This document shows positions 45,323 through 56,486 of a stretch of 64,000 nucleotides of DNA, in pieces (the first letter of the stretch is position 1; every line of letters starts with the position of its first letter). This DNA is from Zeus faber. Its lineage: Eukaryota; Chordata; Actinopteri; Zeiformes; Zeidae. The translations under genes and the position numbers were made by a program. The DNA lies in the NCBI GenBank assembly GCA_960531495.1, contig OY482846.1, positions 46,623,474 through 46,687,473 of the forward strand. The letters run 5' to 3'. The notes under the pieces were generated by a model, which was not told the origin of the DNA, did not search any database, and was given only the letters and a program-made list of their open reading frames with translations.

Positions 45323-45327
<5 letters not shown>
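44345..45327 (+). mobile_element. Tc1/mariner transposase relic (second family)
   Basis: A nearly full-length transposase coding region, without terminal repeats, bounded by (CA)n on the left and (TA)n on the right. The first open frame (to 44687) shows the helix-turn-helix part: MRRKCDLGIFHRGMTVGARR, SFSETADLLGSSRTTVSRV. Later DNA keeps the family's conserved stretches, including GACCATGTGCATCCCTTCAC (45074-45093) and CCTTCCCAGTCACCGGATCTGAATCCAAT (an SPDLNPI-type motif, about 45213-45241). Several frameshifts and small deletions inactivate it. It differs from the 18-kb element and represents another fish Tc1 family. Confidence 0.88.

Positions 45328-45396
<69 letters not shown>
45328..45396. 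repeat. (TA)n microsatellite truncating the Tc1 relic
   Basis: A pure TA array begins where the transposase coding region stops, before its expected end. Confidence 0.96.
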
Positions 45397-45398
<2 letters not shown>

Positions 45399-46438
45399 TA
45401 TATACAATCAATATTTTGCAATTCATGTACATTATTGAATTATGAGATGTGACTTTAAAGGGGTTTTGGGTTCCGGGAAATAAATGACAGTATGCTTTTA
45501 TAGTTTATTTTCTCTATAAAAGAAAACTAGACTTTCCACTGAATGTGAGAAATGGTTCCTTCTTAGTGTCATGGATATCTGCTTAGGCAAGTTTTTTTTG
45601 TGGGGGGCAAAGAAGACAGTTCAGTGCAAATAAGGCAATGCTTTTGACTTGTGCATCGCAACGTAAGAGTCTTAGGTAAAATAATGACACAACGGAAATT
45701 GTGTGAGTCGCTCTTCCCTGATACAGTATATCCCTAAATATGACAAGATTTTGACATTTTTTCTCTGCAAATAGATTTCGCAGGAGAACTCTAGAGCTTG
45801 CAGTTCCGATGACTTTTCTTGAGTTCTATCAAGTCTAACTGAGCTCCAAAGTATGTTCTTGTGCCATTTTACTGAGGCTTTAAAGCCCATTGTGGACTTA
45901 TTTTTATTGCTTCAATTATAAATATTTAAAACGATGACCTCGACCGATTAAGGACAATCCACTGGTAAACCAGGTGACCACAGAGCACTTCCTGTTGTTG
46001 ATGCTCTGTAAAAATAAAAAATAAATCCACCAAGCAACAGCTTTCCCACCAACACACAAACAGAACCAGATCCTGGCATTGACGTCCGTGGGCGTGAACG
46101 AGTCTCATTCCTCCGACCGGCTGCTCGGCCGCGGCAGAGACACATCAGAGGCGTTTGTCATCGGCGGATTCGACGCGCCACGATGTGGTTTCACGCAACG
46201 CCGGTGAAGATCTGTGCGTCTCGCTTTGAAGTTGAAGCGCCGTCAGACAACGACGATTGCTGCGTGCGGAGGAAGCACCCGGCTGCCGCGTATGGCCTCC
46301 GCAAAACGTCGCCGGATCCGGCGTGCGATCATCAAAAGGGTTGCATTGGAAGGCGGAGAGGAAGGTACGAGCCCGGCTCCAGGTAACGCTACATCAGGGC
46401 CACGTAATGTGACTTTCAAGGCCGAATCGGCAAGGGTT
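45397..46438. other. No gene seen
   Basis: Unique sequence. 46080-46400 is CpG-rich. Open frames there (for example 46183-46386) are unrecognised. Confidence 0.45.
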
Positions 46439-46439
46439 T

Positions 46440-46793
46440 GAGATCGGTACTCCAGGGTGGTCCAGGGTAGTCCCGAGTGGTCCAGTGTGGTCCAGGGTAG
46501 CCCAGGGTGGTCCAAGGTAGTCCAGGGTAGTCCAGGGTAGTCCTGAGTGGTCCAGGGCGGTCTATGGTACTCCCAAGTGGTCCAGGGTGTTCCAGAGTGG
46601 TCCAGGGTAGCCCAGGGTGGTCCAGGGCGGTCCATGGTACTCTCGAGTGGTCCAGGGTAGTCCAGGGTAGTCCCGAGTGGTCCAGGGTGGTCCATGGTAG
46701 TCACGAGTGGTCCAGGGTGGTCCAGTGTGGTCCATGGTTATTCCAAGTGTTCCAAGGCGGTCCAGGGTAGTCCAGGGTGGTCCCGGGTGGTCG
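46440..46793. repeat. 10-bp minisatellite (GTGGTCCAGG type)
   Basis: About 35 units such as GGTGGTCCAG, GGTAGTCCCG, AGTGGTCCAG and GGTAGCCCAG in register at 10 bp. Minus-strand proline/tryptophan frames are artefacts. Confidence 0.95.
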
Positions 46794-46984
46794 CTGTATC
46801 ATAGGATCGTATCATAACTATCATTGATATGTATATGTCAGTGAAAGACTTAAATCTGTCCCTATATGATCCCAATCGGCCGGGTCACAATTTCATTAAA
46901 CATGTTTCATTTTATCGGGCGAGTGTTTCCACTCAAAGCCTCAAATTGCAACGGCAATTTTTCAACAGAGATCAGGCGCCTGAG
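46794..46984. other. Unique spacer
   Basis: Nothing recognised. Confidence 0.5.
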
Positions 46985-47335
46985 CGATGGCGAAGCAAAT
47001 AGGAGCCTTTCTGTGTGGAGTTTGCATGTTCTCCCCTTGCTCACATGGGGTTTCCTCCACCTCACGTCAGTAAGGACCCCCCTCAAAAACATGCACCCAT
47101 CATCGTCTGACCAGCGATGGACACTCATCACCTGGTCCCCGGTCGCGTCGACGAATGCTGCCCACTGCTCCTGGCTGCCCCCCCGGAGGAAGGACAAGCC
47201 AGGATGGGTGAAACGCAGAGGCCACATTTCACCGGCACCATCCAAAAGCATGTGCATGTGTGTGTGTGTGCATGTGTTGTAGTGTGGTGTGTTGCCTGAT
47301 AATTAAAGATTCTTCTTCTTCTTCTTCTTGGGGAG
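46985..47335 (+). mobile_element. Composite LINE/SINE-like repeat with (TTC)n tail
   Basis: GTGGAGTTTGCATGTTCTCC (about 47017) and TGGGGTTTCCTCC belong to a very common fish repeat block. Then GATGGGTGAAACGCAGAGGC, CACATTTCACCG, a TG-rich stretch, and AATTAAAGATTCTTCTTC form the typical 3' end of another fish retroposon ('gggttaaatgcagaggacaaatttcactgt...aataaagattcttcttc'). The two blocks sit adjacent, so this may be one composite element or two. Confidence 0.6.
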
Positions 47336-47772
47336 TAATCGCGACTCACGAGGGTCTGATCAGTGTAGAACGTCAGTGCTGCAAGATCGCTGTAGGAACA
47401 GCCACAGTGGCGAGGTGCACGGCATCCAATACACATAAATGTCAAAATATGGCGAATCTAAATCCTCGAGAGCGCCGCAGTATCCCAAGGCTCTGTTCGT
47501 CTGCTCCTGTCGCTTGATGCGTGTGTTGTCTGCAAAGACGGCAGTTGTTACGTATGTGTGCCGTGGTGACTGCAAAACAGAAAATGTCACTTGTTAAATG
47601 TGCGCCGAGGCACCTTTTCATCGCCGTTCACGAAAATATATGGTAATGTGGACGAGGCTCAACTCTGCTGAGTTGGCTCTGGCTCCCGCCGTTATGTCAC
47701 GGCCCGGGAATGGTCGCCTTCAGGAAAAAAACACGTTGCAATTCGAAAGGTTTGCTGCTGAAACATTTTCCA
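47336..47772. other. No gene seen
   Basis: Unique sequence. Nothing recognised. Confidence 0.5.
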
Positions 47773-47774
47773 CG

Positions 47775-47960
47775 ACAGGGGTCCCAAACTACAGGCCCGG
47801 GGGCCACATCCGGCCCACCACACAATTCGATGTTAAATCTGGCCCAAATATATATTTTCAAATCACAATGCTTCATCAATGGAATTTCACTTAATGTAAA
47901 AATAAATATGAAATATGAAACAGAATTAAATAGAAGAAAGCAAAGGCTGTTTTTTTGGGG
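47775..47960 (+). mobile_element. hAT-like element end
   Basis: GACAGGGGTCCCAAACTACA, GGCCCGGGGGCCACATCCGG and CCCACCACACAATTCGATG form the 5' signature of hAT-family repeats ('caggggtc..caaactacggcccgcgggccacatccggccc'). The AT-rich interior fades by about 47960, and no coding region is left. Confidence 0.6.
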
Positions 47961-49820
47961 ACTTAGGGGTCCTAAAGTCCTCATCCTATCTCTAACAGAA
48001 TTATTATTTCCTTATTTCAAATTTTTTATCAGACTTTGAATTGTTGATACAGGTTTACTGTCTGGTAATGATATATAATTATACTGTATCAGTCAATCAA
48101 TTCATTAATTTACCTACAACAAAAAGTTTATTTTACCCTTGATGTTCAATGGGGCCCATCCCAGGAAAAGAAGACCCGCCCAGTGGCCCCCACATTCTTA
48201 GGGTTTGAGGCGATGAGACGGATCCAGATATGGAATATGGATATTGAATATTCAGGAAATAATCACGTGTGGTTTGGTGACGACACTGGTTATACAGTCA
48301 TCACCGGCGGTGGAACATCCTTCCCTCTGAGTCTCAGCCTCTCTGCGATTCCCCTCCGTCTCACTTCTCATGTTCAGAATTCCATTAAACATTATTGTTT
48401 GTAATCCCTGAAGCTGAAAATTACGGTGCAGAGAAAAAAAAAATAATAATTGGATTTTAACACTTCTGAATAGCTAATAGCTATCTATTTGTGCAGCCTA
48501 TTCAGTCTCACGATCCTGCCTCTTCAACAGCTCTGCGTTTTTTTTTGTTTTTTTTTCATGTTCCTAATTCCGGGCTAAAGACCTTTCCAGTTTGCAGTCT
48601 GCGTGCGTGGTTACTGGATGTGAGCGCACGTCGCCTTCTCTCCAGGACCCGTGGTGGTCGGTCCGTATCTCCGAGGCTTTGCCATCAAAAGACGTTCTGG
48701 CTCTTGCGGCAATTTCCATGACAGTGTTTAAAACGAAGAGGCACCCGCCTCTGAAGGACTTCCGGCCCCCGAACGCTGGGGGCCGTGATGTAACGCCGCA
48801 GAAAGGCGGGGGGGACATTACAGCCAGCTGCAAGATGAAGTGTGATTTGGGTTCATTATTTTTGTAACAAATTACAGCTAAAGGTGTCATCGCTCAGCTG
48901 AGGTCTAGCAAGCAACAGGCGGAGCGTGACACGATGCGTCTTTATAACTAAGAGACGACAACAATAAGACACGAGGAGGATGGATAATCCAGGTTCATGG
49001 ATAATGCAGAAATCGCTGAAGTGTGGCTATGACGCTGATGTGGCCCCTCCATCTTTCCGTCAATCGAAAAGCAACCATATTAACCTGAATGTGAGCAGTG
49101 GTGTAGCGGTGCGGGGTGGAGTTGGTATGCTCTTAACTGATGACCCCGTTTTTAATTAAAGCGGCCCGTCCAGCAGAGGACAAAAAGTGTTATAAACAGT
49201 GACTCGTGAGGCTGCTCTTGCATGTTAAGTTCACCCAAAAATGGGCCGGGGGGACTTGAAAACTGTCGTTGAACTTCTGCTGCTCGGCTTCAGGGAGTAT
49301 CAATCAGTATGGAATTAACATCAGCCACGGCAGGCTGCAGATTCTGCAATTAATACTGGCCCACAGACCATGGGGTGAGACAACAAAATGATGCATTTTG
49401 AGTGAACTATTCCTTATTCCTTCGTCTATCCACACATGGAAATTGGGTAACTCTTCTCTCACCTTGCAAGTAGTCTATGGTACGGTCGTTTATTTTGTAA
49501 ACTGTCCCCTGCAAGAGCGGTTGTCAGCCAGAGCGCGCCACCTTTAAAAAATTAACATTATTTGTCAAGGGGCAGTTTGCAAATATTACTGGTCCTACAC
49601 AGGCCTGATGCAGCAATGTAAGATATATTCAAGATGAGGCAAACATGGTGTTTCAGTCAGAGATTAGTTTATTTTTAATTAACTAAGTTCGAGGAAGCTC
49701 AAGGGACTAAACATCAGCTAGGTCCTTCGAAAAGTAGTGCAATACCAATATAAACATCAAATAGCAAATAAAACTGATCTTGAACCCAAGATTTATTGTC
49801 AGTGCAGGTTTATAAACCTG
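47961..49820. other. No gene seen
   Basis: Unique sequence. 48560-48800 is somewhat GC-rich. Open frames under 110 codons are unrecognised. Confidence 0.5.
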
Positions 49821-50870
49821 TCACAGCCTGCCCATCCCTGTACTGCAGTATATTCCAGACAGACCTGCTCTCTGCTGGGTTTTCACACTGCACTGTTTAG
49901 AATGCACAGGAGAGGCAGCACGCCGGCTCCTCCACCAGGTCCTTCTACAGTTTCTAGGATCAAGCGTGGAAGTAGGGGGAGCCGTCACCCCTGCAGCAAT
50001 CACCATTAAGTTTGATATGTTTGACACCCGTAGGGCGGCCCCCTCGTCCGCGCTTATATTGTTCACGAGGTTGAAGTCCCTGTCACACTCTGCCGTGCTG
50101 ACAGGGAGTTTTTCATACAGTTAAATGAGCAGTTTCAGGTCCCCGCTCGCACAGTCGCCTAACCTTCGCCGCTCACCGTGGCGGACGCCGGGCTCTCTGT
50201 GGCCGTTGGCTCTGATGGAGGATGCTGAGGTCCCTGGGGGCCTCATCTTGGGTTTCAGCGGATGCTCCGTTCGGGGGCGGGGTTGTAGCGCGAGCCCGAC
50301 GTTCCTGTGACGGGACGCTCAGTTCGTGGAGTGTGTCCTACATGAGCCCAAGGTCACGAAGAAATTCAGGACTTTGAACACAGTCTCGTGAAACCTCCTC
50401 TCATCATTGTTAAAGCGCCGCACAGGAGCTCCCAGTGATGTCCAAACAGCGTGAAAAGCCCGAGAGCTACTGGCCACCCGGCATACATCCAAGAATGCAA
50501 GGAAGTTTTGAGCCTACTTCAGCCGCTGCCCCTGAATTCACGCTCATGTTTGTTTGACATTGACGATTCAGAGAATACAGCTTCGGTATAAAAAGCTTGA
50601 AAGTGATTGATGGGGTTTGCCTCATCAGCTGCCTGTTCAAGTCTACGGTTCTTACAGTGCCATACAAAAAGCTTTTGGAATCTCAAGGTCCACCTGGTTG
50701 CAACGAGTGAGTAGACCCTCTTCTAAGCCATCTGCTCTCTGGTCGTCCGGTTCAACAAGCTCAGGGTAAATGAATTCAGGTCTTTCTTCTTGAATTGATG
50801 CTTCAACCGAAACTGTCAGGACCACTCTGCGACTAAAAAGAAGAGGCTTCATCCGTTAGGACGGCTAACT
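49821..50870 (-). pseudogene. hAT transposase-like pseudogene
   Basis: On the minus strand one frame (50120 to 49821) gives LPVSTAECDRDFNLVNNIS, then ALRVSNISNLMVI. The PVS.A.C.R.F..(M/V)N.I...(N/A)L....L..LM.I layout is the C-terminal dimerisation domain of hAT transposases and hAT-derived host genes. A damaged tail with a W..(S)RRAAS block follows. Upstream, 50652-50852 holds a protein-like frame (ASIQEERPEFIYPELVEPDD) ending in a stop, preceded by CTTCTTTTTAG, which resembles a 3' splice site. I cannot place that part in the protein. Several stops and frame changes lie between. It is a dead transposase or an old pseudogene of a hAT-derived gene. Confidence 0.6.
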
Positions 50871-52076
50871 TACTCGATGACGCCGTCATGCTGGAGTACA
50901 TATGGTTTTCCTCTGCATCTCCTTGGCAACACGCCTGGTTATTTGTGTTGAACTCTAACCTGAATTAAGTATTGAGCCAGTCGTGGTACCATTCAACTCC
51001 TGCAGCTCAATGAGGTTCTCATGGCCAAATGGGTCTGTTGTTATTGGCCAAATGGTAGAGGGCTTATTTCTCTTCCTCTGTCTCTCTACTTCTCTGGTCA
51101 GACGAACCACGTGACGACTGTATTCACATCTCTATGTGTGCAGTGTCCGTTTCTCCCACATACATACAAGCACACAAACACACACACACTGTCTCGTGTC
51201 CACTGTTTTAGAAGCTGCCAAAACGAGCCATTCACCCCAACTCAGCCATTTTTATGTTTTTGGATCCTAACCAGGACTTTTTATATTTTAAAATCTTATT
51301 TTCGTTTGGCTCTCAAAATGTCTGGCCAGTCATTATAAGTGTCTCCAAAAAAAACAACATGAGTGGGATATAAATGGAACAATGGAATCAACCACCGTGA
51401 ACTTAACATTATTGAATTTACTTCATTGACTCGAGAATTTCAAACAGACTCACCAGCTAACTCGACTGGAACCTACAGGGAGCGGCCAAAGTAATGGAAG
51501 CGTTCAAGAAAATGAGGGAAGCATATTATGTTGGAAGCATGCTCTCTTGTGGTGTGGGATGCATTTTCTTGGGCCGGGTACACATTAAAAAAAAGAAAAC
51601 ACTCAGGGGGGAACTCACAAAGAATGGATGCGGCAGCTCATAGCACCATAAATTGCGTATCAATTGTGCCCGCAATCTGCCCCTTCTCCAGGTCCGATTC
51701 AAAACATTTTTTGCGCTAATGATATGACATCGCGAAAATGCTCATAAGGTTTTGCTGCTGAGTGTAATTTGCCCTTGTTTTGCATCGGCTCGCAATGATC
51801 CATGTGGTGAATTAAGTAATCAGTGCGTCAGCAGGGGGAGTCATTACGCATTTTTACCGCTGCTCTACGCATGCCTGTTTAACGAATTATCAATCTTAAA
51901 TACATATAAAACGTTAAATAATTGTTGGACAGTAGTTCATTTGTTGAAAATTGTTGAATGTTTAAGGAAAATGTGAAATTGGATTAAAAAGGAAATTCTT
52001 GGAGGGGCTGCGCCGCTGCCAAACCCAAATCCTTACGGGGCAGGGGGTGGGTTGAAAACAATAGAAATTGTCTGGC
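50871..52076. other. No gene seen
   Basis: Unique sequence. Nothing recognised apart from a short CA-rich run near 51170-51190. Confidence 0.5.
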
Positions 52077-52077
52077 G

Positions 52078-52310
52078 ATATATATATATATATGTATACA
52101 GTATACTGTATATATATAATGTATACCTTTGTAATTGATATCTATAATATATATATAAATATATATACTGTGTATATATATGTACGTATATATGAATACA
52201 CATATATATATATGTATATATATATAATGTATACCTTTGTAATTGATATCTATAATATATAATATATATCTACTATATATGAATATATGTACAGTATACT
52301 GTATATGTAA
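52078..52310. repeat. (TA)n-rich region with a duplicated block
   Basis: AATGTATACCTTTGTAATTG followed by ATATCTATAATATATA occurs at about 52118 and again at about 52227, a 108-bp direct duplication within TA-rich sequence. Confidence 0.85.
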
Positions 52311-52584
52311 AATCTATAATCAATATATTTACTGAAGAAATTCTAGTTCTCATTGAATCTTAATATTACAATGTAGATATGATGATAGTTGATTTAATAT
52401 ATTTTACTCTATAAAGCTCTGGAACTGCAGAGCTGTCCATGGTCCTGCAGGTTCTATGCCATCTGTGTTAAATTCCAATTTTGACCAATTTATCACAATT
52501 CCCTATGACTTTGAGTTGTTTTTGTCGATATCTTTTAAATTTAATAGGAATTATAGAACTGCTTTTGGCAACATTTGTAATACC
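52311..52584. other. Unique sequence
   Basis: Nothing recognised. Confidence 0.5.
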
Positions 52585-52640
52585 TTATTCAAGATTCAAG
52601 ATTTTTATGTGTACAAAACATTATTTTGTTTCAAGAAGTT
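52585..52640 (-). mobile_element. Retroposon tail, minus orientation
   Basis: ATTCAAGATTCAAGATTTTT followed by ATGTGTACA is the reverse complement of the tail at 53440-53525 (GTGAAAAATAAACCTCTTGA then ATCTTGAATCTTGAT). The two form a facing pair 850 bp apart. Confidence 0.55.
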
Positions 52641-52699
52641 GCTTTTGGAGTTCGTTTTGAAAACCACCATGGACTGCTACGCGTTCCTCTACCTACAGA

Positions 52700-53215
52700 T
52701 GCCGTGACAGTAATAATAATTATAATAATAATAGTAATAATTATAATAATAAATATAACTGCAGGCAGCAATACACAGGGTCCAGTTTAGTCGTGTTAGA
52801 TATGTATGACAGTTCTCTGAAACGCACGAGTTAGAACTATTCCAGTTTTATGAGCACTCAGAGACGAACCCTGGACTTATATAACACTGGCTCCTAATGT
52901 CACAAAGCACACGAATCAAACGAATCAAGGTATGCCAACGTTCTTCAATTTCCGCTAAATTTGCAATGGTTTATCACTAATTCGTGCTCCAAATCGATGT
53001 GGATCAAACTTGCACCACAAGATGTCTGAACGCCCCGGGTCCAACGAGACCTCAACCATGTTTGTTGGATACTTTTAGCACAAAAAATGCCAAAGGATTA
53101 ATTAATAATAATAAAAATCCAAGCAATGGACGCAGGCAGCAACACAGGGAGCCTTTGTTGTCGTGTTAGATACAAAAAATACTTTGTCATTTTTCTGTAA
53201 TGAGGCATAAAACAA
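52700..53215 (+). repeat. Direct duplication around GCAGGCAGCAA
   Basis: An AAT-rich stretch followed by GCAGGCAGCAATACACAGGG...TCGTGTTAGATA at 52715-52803 recurs at 53098-53172 as GCAGGCAGCAACACAGGGAG...TCGTGTTAGATA, about 375 bp apart. The sequence between is unrecognised. Confidence 0.75.
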
Positions 53216-53399
53216 GGCTTCAAACTTATACGGATTCGGCCTGATTCTCACCTGAATTTGTCGTACAGGACAATATTGCAATTGTCCGGCCATAATAGCC
53301 ATCTTTATCCTGTGTAGTCTGGCATAATTGACTGATTATGTTTTAGGAATCAGTTCGTTTCAGTTAGTCACTAGGTAGGAACTAGGTTAGCTATTATGT

Positions 53400-53525
53400 T
53401 CGGTTTAGAAAATATTGAGCATAATCTCCGAGTGCGTTGCAAAGACATTTCACTGCATGAATGTATGAAAGTATGGTATATGTATGTGAAAAATAAACCT
53501 CTTGAATCTTGAATCTTGATGAATT
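53400..53525 (+). mobile_element. Retroposon 3' tail
   Basis: AAAGACATTTCACTGCATGA, a TATGTATGTGA word, AATAAA and a repeated CTTGAAT/CTTGAATC run form the 3' terminus of a common fish LINE/SINE family. A related tail is at 55940-56010. Confidence 0.6.
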
Positions 53526-53974
53526 GACTGATTTCTGTGACAAAAGGTCAATTATTTGTACCTTAAAGTTATTCCAAATTATCGAGGTTCTATAAGACAC
53601 ATTTTTTTATGTTGCCAGTAATTGCCAGATGTTGGAATCTTCAATTGTAAATGTTAGACCTGATGAAAATATATAAGTCAAACTGTTTACTATTTGTAAA
53701 AAAGAGTGCATTGGGAAATAGGGAGAATAGATGACACAACAGGTAAGATAATTGTTTCATAAAACAGTTGTCCAAAACATCCAGACTAAACAAACCAAAT
53801 ATCACAGTATTTATAAAGATCACACGGCATTTAATAAATGTGTGTTTTTAAAATGGAAATCTTCAGTAATTTGAAAATAAAGAAAAAAAAAATACAACTT
53901 GTATTAAGTTGTCAAAGTAAACAGTGTTTATCAACATTGTGTTATATGGAGTTGTTTGACAAAAAAAGGCAATG
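53526..53974. other. AT-rich sequence
   Basis: Nothing recognised. Confidence 0.5.
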
Positions 53975-54067
53975 TTTGGGAAGCTAATTTTTATAAAGAC
54001 AGCGTGACATTTGTAATATATTATTTTACAAATGTCACGCTGTCTTTATAAAAATTTGGTTCCCAAA
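53975..54067. other. Long near-perfect palindrome
   Basis: The left arm (53975-54016: TTTGGGAAGCTAATTTTTAT, AAAGACAGCGTGACATTTGTAA) is complementary to the right arm (54026-54067) with only a few mismatches, around a loop of about ten bases (TATATTATTT). The RNA from either strand would form a stem of about 40 bp. It could be a MITE-like palindrome or a small-RNA hairpin. Confidence 0.9.
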
Positions 54068-54069
54068 TA

Positions 54070-54097
54070 TGGTAATACATACAGTATGATGTATTAC
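54070..54097. other. Second short hairpin next to the palindrome
   Basis: GTAATACAT and ATGTATTAC are perfectly complementary arms around an 8-base loop, directly after the long palindrome. Confidence 0.75.
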
Positions 54098-54134
54098 AAA
54101 AACTAAGCCATCTTAACAAAGGTAAATAAAGAAA

Positions 54135-54720
54135 TTATTCACCTTCATTTTCCTTTTTTACCATTTTCTCTAACTTGGTAATATCAGTCACCATATTGTT
54201 GTCGGTGTACCTGACACAGAAGTAGCTACCTGTGATAAATTGTCGTTGGATGGCTGAAATATCTGTCATGACGCAGGCAATTTTGTAATTATCCAGGTAA
54301 TGGTGCATGACAGACATTGTAATAATTCTGTAACTTCCAGGTTATGTTGCACTGCATCTTTTGTAATTTCATGTGTTCCACTAATGTTCCAGTTGTATTT
54401 ACCCTTGAGTTGGAATCTATTACAATTTTGGCATGTGTGGTCTTCAAGTCTGTTGTAATAAACAGTTTGGCAATTCTGTTATTGCAATAAAATTTTGTCC
54501 TGCAACATTATCTTTTATTCTACCAGAATTTTTCATATTCCGATAAAGATAAGTTCCTTAAGTCAAAACATTGTCCAGGTCATTTTGTGTCCATGCGAGA
54601 AACATTCTTGATCGTGTTTCTAAGAACTGCTGTTAAACTGATAGCTGAACACTGCTTGTTCCTGGAGTCTCCAAATTGTGAATCATCCTGATGAAATGAG
54701 CGTCTTAACACAGATACATA
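54135..54720 (-). pseudogene. Decayed ORF, possible papain-like cysteine protease
   Basis: On the minus strand, over three shifted frames, the sequence is protein-like. NKQCSAISLTAVLRN (cysteine codon 54649-54651) comes first, then IKNVSRMDT, then a block with GRIKDNVAGQNFIAITELP (about 54470-54530), then KIVIDSNSRVNTTG (about 54395-54430). It ends in an open frame of 60 codons (54317-54135) containing YFCVRYTDNN. A Q-C-x-A-(x)-S-L segment followed by a V(I/F)DS(H)xR-like segment is the cysteine/histidine layout of some papain-like proteases in animal virus-like and transposon genes; here the histidine position is asparagine. The identity is tentative. Stops and frameshifts make it non-functional. 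The long palindrome at 53975 lies 70 bp beyond its end. Confidence 0.35.
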
Positions 54721-55935
54721 TAGGGCGGTACTTCATCTGTTAATCAGGAAGTGCTGCAAGACAGAGAGGTTGCCGATCCGGCGGGTCGGGGGTAGAAGAA
54801 AAGTCACGTAACGTATGCATGGAACGCACGGGGTCTTAAGCTGCCATACGTGATGTGGCACGGGACGGCTAAACCTGAAATCATCAACGGGAACCCGTCA
54901 GTTGACTGAGATTCTTCAAGTCGAGCAGCTGTTTTTTTATTTTTTGTTCCTTTTTGTCAGTCAGTGTCCATTAAAATAACAGGATACGACGGATAGAATC
55001 TTTTTAAAATGACCAGTGCTAACATTTCAGGTGCCGGTCCCAAATATTTTTTCAAAATCGGCGAATTTTATGTTTTTTCTTTCAATTTCTGCTTCATAGA
55101 TTTTTTCCACAGTAGTTTTCAGCGTATCTGACCTCTAAGGCTGGCTGCTTGGACAATTGCTTCTTAATTGTTATAGACTTTTGGCTATTTTTCGGCATCT
55201 GGAAGACTAACAGATTTCATTTATTTCATAAACATGATAAATAAATAGCAGTTTTAATAAGCACTGGATTGTTTTTTTTCTGTTAACCATCTACAATTGG
55301 AAAATTTGGTTAACTAGATTACATGTCTATATTGTAATGCAGACAACATTTATTGAAGATTAATATTAATAAAGAATTTGACTCTTTCGGGAAGCACTTG
55401 TCACTACTCAACACATTCTTCCTCTTCATTAAAGTCTGCCACGTTGAGCTGGAGGAAGCTGCGTGTTTCTTTGAAACAACCGTCCATTTATTGCCTTTGA
55501 ACCGAACCTCGTCATTGTTATCAACTCACCGTGTTCATTGTGGAAATAGATGTGGAAGTCTCTCGTATTTGCGGAGGCTGGCGAAGCGAACTTGCTTCAT
55601 GACAGATCACTGGAAGTCTGGGCCTGACACCATTGATGAGCGCACGGTCTGCACCAGGTCTCTGCGGACGGTAACAGCGTCACTCTAACGGCGCAATTTG
55701 CAATGCGGCTCATTTGCATAGAAAGGAGCTGATTTTACACCAAATGTATGAATAATACCTCATTTAAATACATCCCGATTCCTTTCATTCATTTAATATT
55801 GCAGAGGCCGTGTTCCGCCGGGTTATTATTCCAGCTCAACCGACAGGGCGGGGAGGAGGAGGAGAGGAGGGAACAGCGTTAGTAGAGTACAGCTCTGACG
55901 AGCGACCAATCAGTGACATTTCAGCCGCTGCGTAC
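54721..55935. other. No supported gene
   Basis: AT-rich to about 55340. A 111-codon plus frame (55353-55688) is unrecognised. 55690-55830 contains ATTTGCAT and other AT-rich motifs and could be non-coding conserved DNA. Confidence 0.4.
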
Positions 55936-55939
55936 GTGG

Positions 55940-56012
55940 AGATGATCTCTTCATGTATACGTATGCGACAAATAATCTCTTGAACTTGAACATGAACTTG
56001 AACTTTATCGGG
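55940..56012 (+). mobile_element. Retroposon 3' tail
   Basis: ATGATCTCTTCATGTATACG, CGACAAATAATCTC and a TTGAACTTGAACATGAACTT run match the tail type at 53400-53525. Confidence 0.55.
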
Positions 56013-56485
56013 TGTATTTATTTATTTTTTTTAGGGAGCATTTGCATTTATTCACATGCGACTGGATTAGCCACTCACGCGCCGGAGCGTCTCTAGTGAT
56101 TTGGAGGGACGGGCAGACCGTACACAGCGCCGACTACGATATAAGTAGTTGGCATACCTGCGTTGACCCTGCAGTACACCGCAGAACGTGTGACCGCATA
56201 TAATAAATAAATAAAAAATCTATGGGTGAGGATCTCATCCCACAAGGTCTAAACATATACAGGTATATGACCTACAGTATACCGGCCCGGACTGCAGAGG
56301 GTTTATCCCTCAGCGAGAGAAATTGGAAAATATAATTAACGCAATACGGTCGCGTGGATTATTTGTCATAACAGCCACAAGGAGCAATTCCCCCCTGAAA
56401 TTGTTTTCTCAAGCCGTACTGCGCTGAAGGAAGGGAGGCGGCTGGAAATAGCTTTTTATTAAAGGGATGAACGTGTAAATCAGAT
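56013..56485. other. No gene seen
   Basis: Unique sequence. GAGGATCTCATCCCACAAGG (56227-56246) resembles GAGGATCTCATCTGACAAGG at 58689-58708. Confidence 0.45.
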
Positions 56486-56486
56486 G

